NCBI GenBank assembly: GCA_003427395.1
Contig: BFEA01000064.1
Span: forward strand, 2,867,588 to 2,897,612
Direction of reading: 5' to 3'
DNA: 30,025 bases
DNA from: Chara braunii
Taxonomy: Eukaryota; Streptophyta; Charophyceae; Charales; Characeae
Shown here: in pieces, positions 28,901 through 30,025 of the stretch
How positions within the stretch are numbered: the first letter of the stretch is position 1
How the letters are laid out: every line of letters starts with the position of its first letter
Program-made: the position numbers and the translations under genes
The notes under the pieces: model-generated
Seen by the model: the letters and a program-made list of their open reading frames with translations, nothing else
What the model was told of the DNA's origin: nothing
The model's database searches: none

Positions 28901-29230
28901 AGCAGATCGATAGTGCTGATTAAATAATCCTGCTACCTTGAGCTACGCGTACGGATCCATCTGTATGAGCGGAAGGTTATACAGGTGGGAGGTCTGGAGG
29001 GACGAGCGTAAGCCGGATCAAGCGCTGGTCAGGAGGGTAAGATTTCCAGTTCGGAACAACGATTTCGCCGGTTTTAGATTTAGAGCATTTGTTGGAACTG
29101 GGGTGAGATTCGAAGTTGAGTTTTAACCGGTTGGAATTGAGAACGAGGGAAATTCAACTAGATCCTGAGTTTACCATTGTACTTTGAAATGTGCGTTCAG
29201 GAAGATGGTATGTCCCGGCTGGAGTCTAGA
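28901..29230. other. Intergenic stretch right of LINE-A
   Basis: One short plus-strand frame (28938-29126, 62 codons) ends with RNNDFAGFRFRA. That is faintly like the C-terminus of formylglycine-generating-enzyme proteins, but too short to call. Otherwise nothing recognised. Confidence 0.4.
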
Positions 29231-30025
29231 CTGATTTCCCCGTCCGATCTTCTGAGCAAGAACACACAGAACTTCCGCTCCAATACCAAATCCCTTATCC
29301 AACAATACTAGTACTAGTTCCGTTGGAGAGCAGTGGGAGAAGAGGGCATGGACGACAGGATGTCGGTTCAAGGAGAGGAACACCTACCGACACTTCGGGG
29401 TAGAGAATGAGACGCCAGGAGAGAGAGGAGTGCAGTTGGGGGGAAAGCAGTGGGAGGGAGGGAGCGAGAGAGAGGGATAGCGAGAGGGGGAGAGAGCGAG
29501 AGAAGGTGAATATGAGGATGCAACGGTTGATTCGTTGATTGGCGAATTCACTCCTCTAGAGGAGTCAAGCAACTGGCCAGCGCAGAGACATACTCACGTG
29601 ACTCGTAACCTGTCTGATTACCCCATCCGATCATCGGAGCAAGAGCACTCGCGAAACTTCCGCTCCAAAACCAGAACACTTGTCCGGCAATCCTAACACT
29701 AGTTTCGTTGACGAGCAGCGGGAGGAGAGGGCATGGACGACGGGTCGGTTCAAGGAGAGGAGCACTTACCGACACACCGTGGTACAGGGAGAGACACCGA
29801 GAAAGGGAGGGGGGTGTACAGAGAGCGTAGGGAGTGCAGAAAGGGAGGGATGCAGTGGGCGGGAGGGAGATAGAGAGAGGGGTAGAGAGAGGGAGAAAGG
29901 GCGAAAAGAAGAAAATGTGAGGGAGCATCAGTTGATACGTCGATTGGCGAGTTTACTCCACCGGGGGAGTCAAGCAACAGGGCAGCGCAGATACGTACCC
30001 ACGTGACTGGGGCTCAACAACCTCT
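29231..30025. repeat. 383-bp tandem repeat, two units, running off the window
   Basis: CTGATTTCCCCGTCCGATC (29231) and CTGATTACCCCATCCGATC (29614) begin two units exactly 383 bp apart, with matching internal blocks: CAAGA...AACTTCCGCTCC, GGGCATGGACGAC, CGGTTCAAGGAGAGGA. Each unit has a purine-rich (GAGA)n middle (29410-29510 and 29810-29910). Each ends with GGCGA(A/G)TT(C/T)ACTCC-N6-GGAGTCAAGCAAC, then GGGCAGCGCAGA or GGCCAGCGCAGA and CACGTGACT. A third unit would start at about 29997, so the array probably continues to the right. Minus-strand frames are open but unlike known proteins. Confidence 0.88.

Noticed and set aside
28938-29126. Formylglycine-generating-enzyme-like C-terminus
   Set aside because: The RNNDFAGFRF resemblance covers about ten residues only, with none of the upstream domain.

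Overview
The window reads as nuclear DNA of a eukaryote with a large, repeat-rich genome. The traits that suggest this are long mono-, di- and trinucleotide runs, two non-LTR retrotransposons, SINE-like insertions with target-site duplications, several kilobases of satellite DNA, and one large gene encoding a secreted, glycosylated, probably GPI-anchored protein. A plant-type telo-box (AAACCCTAAACCCT) and plant L1-like retroelements with an RNase H-less tail and CCHC finger fit a streptophyte. A charophyte alga such as Chara is my best guess, but this is inference and no marker gene proves it.

Layout. 1-3.9 kb: simple repeats, small tandem duplications, a nested inverted-repeat cluster (1852-2001) and two long polypyrimidine tracts. 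4.0-6.6 kb (+): the only convincing host gene, an intact intronless right-handed beta-helix protein with signal peptide and GPI-like tail. 6.6-9.3 kb: non-coding DNA with homopolymers, a SINE-like fragment, a 267-bp poly(A) retroposon with a 12-bp target-site duplication (8171-8437), and a G-rich stretch. 9.3-13.7 kb (-): LINE-B, an old, AT-rich, multiply broken LINE. 13.9-14.05 kb (+): a tRNA-derived SINE. 14.3-20.9 kb: a satellite domain made of several tandem families (23, 11, 41 bp and composite 80-130 bp units) that share the short palindromic core GCAGTTAACTGC. Two non-satellite blocks (15.84-16.44 and 18.29-19.22 kb) and another SINE-like insertion interrupt it. 20.93-21.04 kb: a long stem-loop. 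21.2-28.9 kb (-): LINE-A, a GC-rich, nearly full-length LINE with three ORFs. 29.2-30.0 kb: a 383-bp tandem repeat running off the window.

The most interesting element is LINE-A. Its order is ORF1 (CCHC zinc knuckle), 12 nt, a middle ORF of 274 codons, an 8-nt stop/start overlap (ATGGATAG), then ORF2 (endonuclease, reverse transcriptase, C-terminal zinc finger). The middle ORF is not a standard LINE component; by eye it resembles a Nudix fold that has lost its catalytic glutamates. ORF2 has an unusual LADD reverse-transcriptase catalytic box and only three lesions, all in its last 40 percent, so the copy is young. SINE-like elements with poly(A) tails and target-site duplications are consistent with LINE-driven retroposition in this genome.
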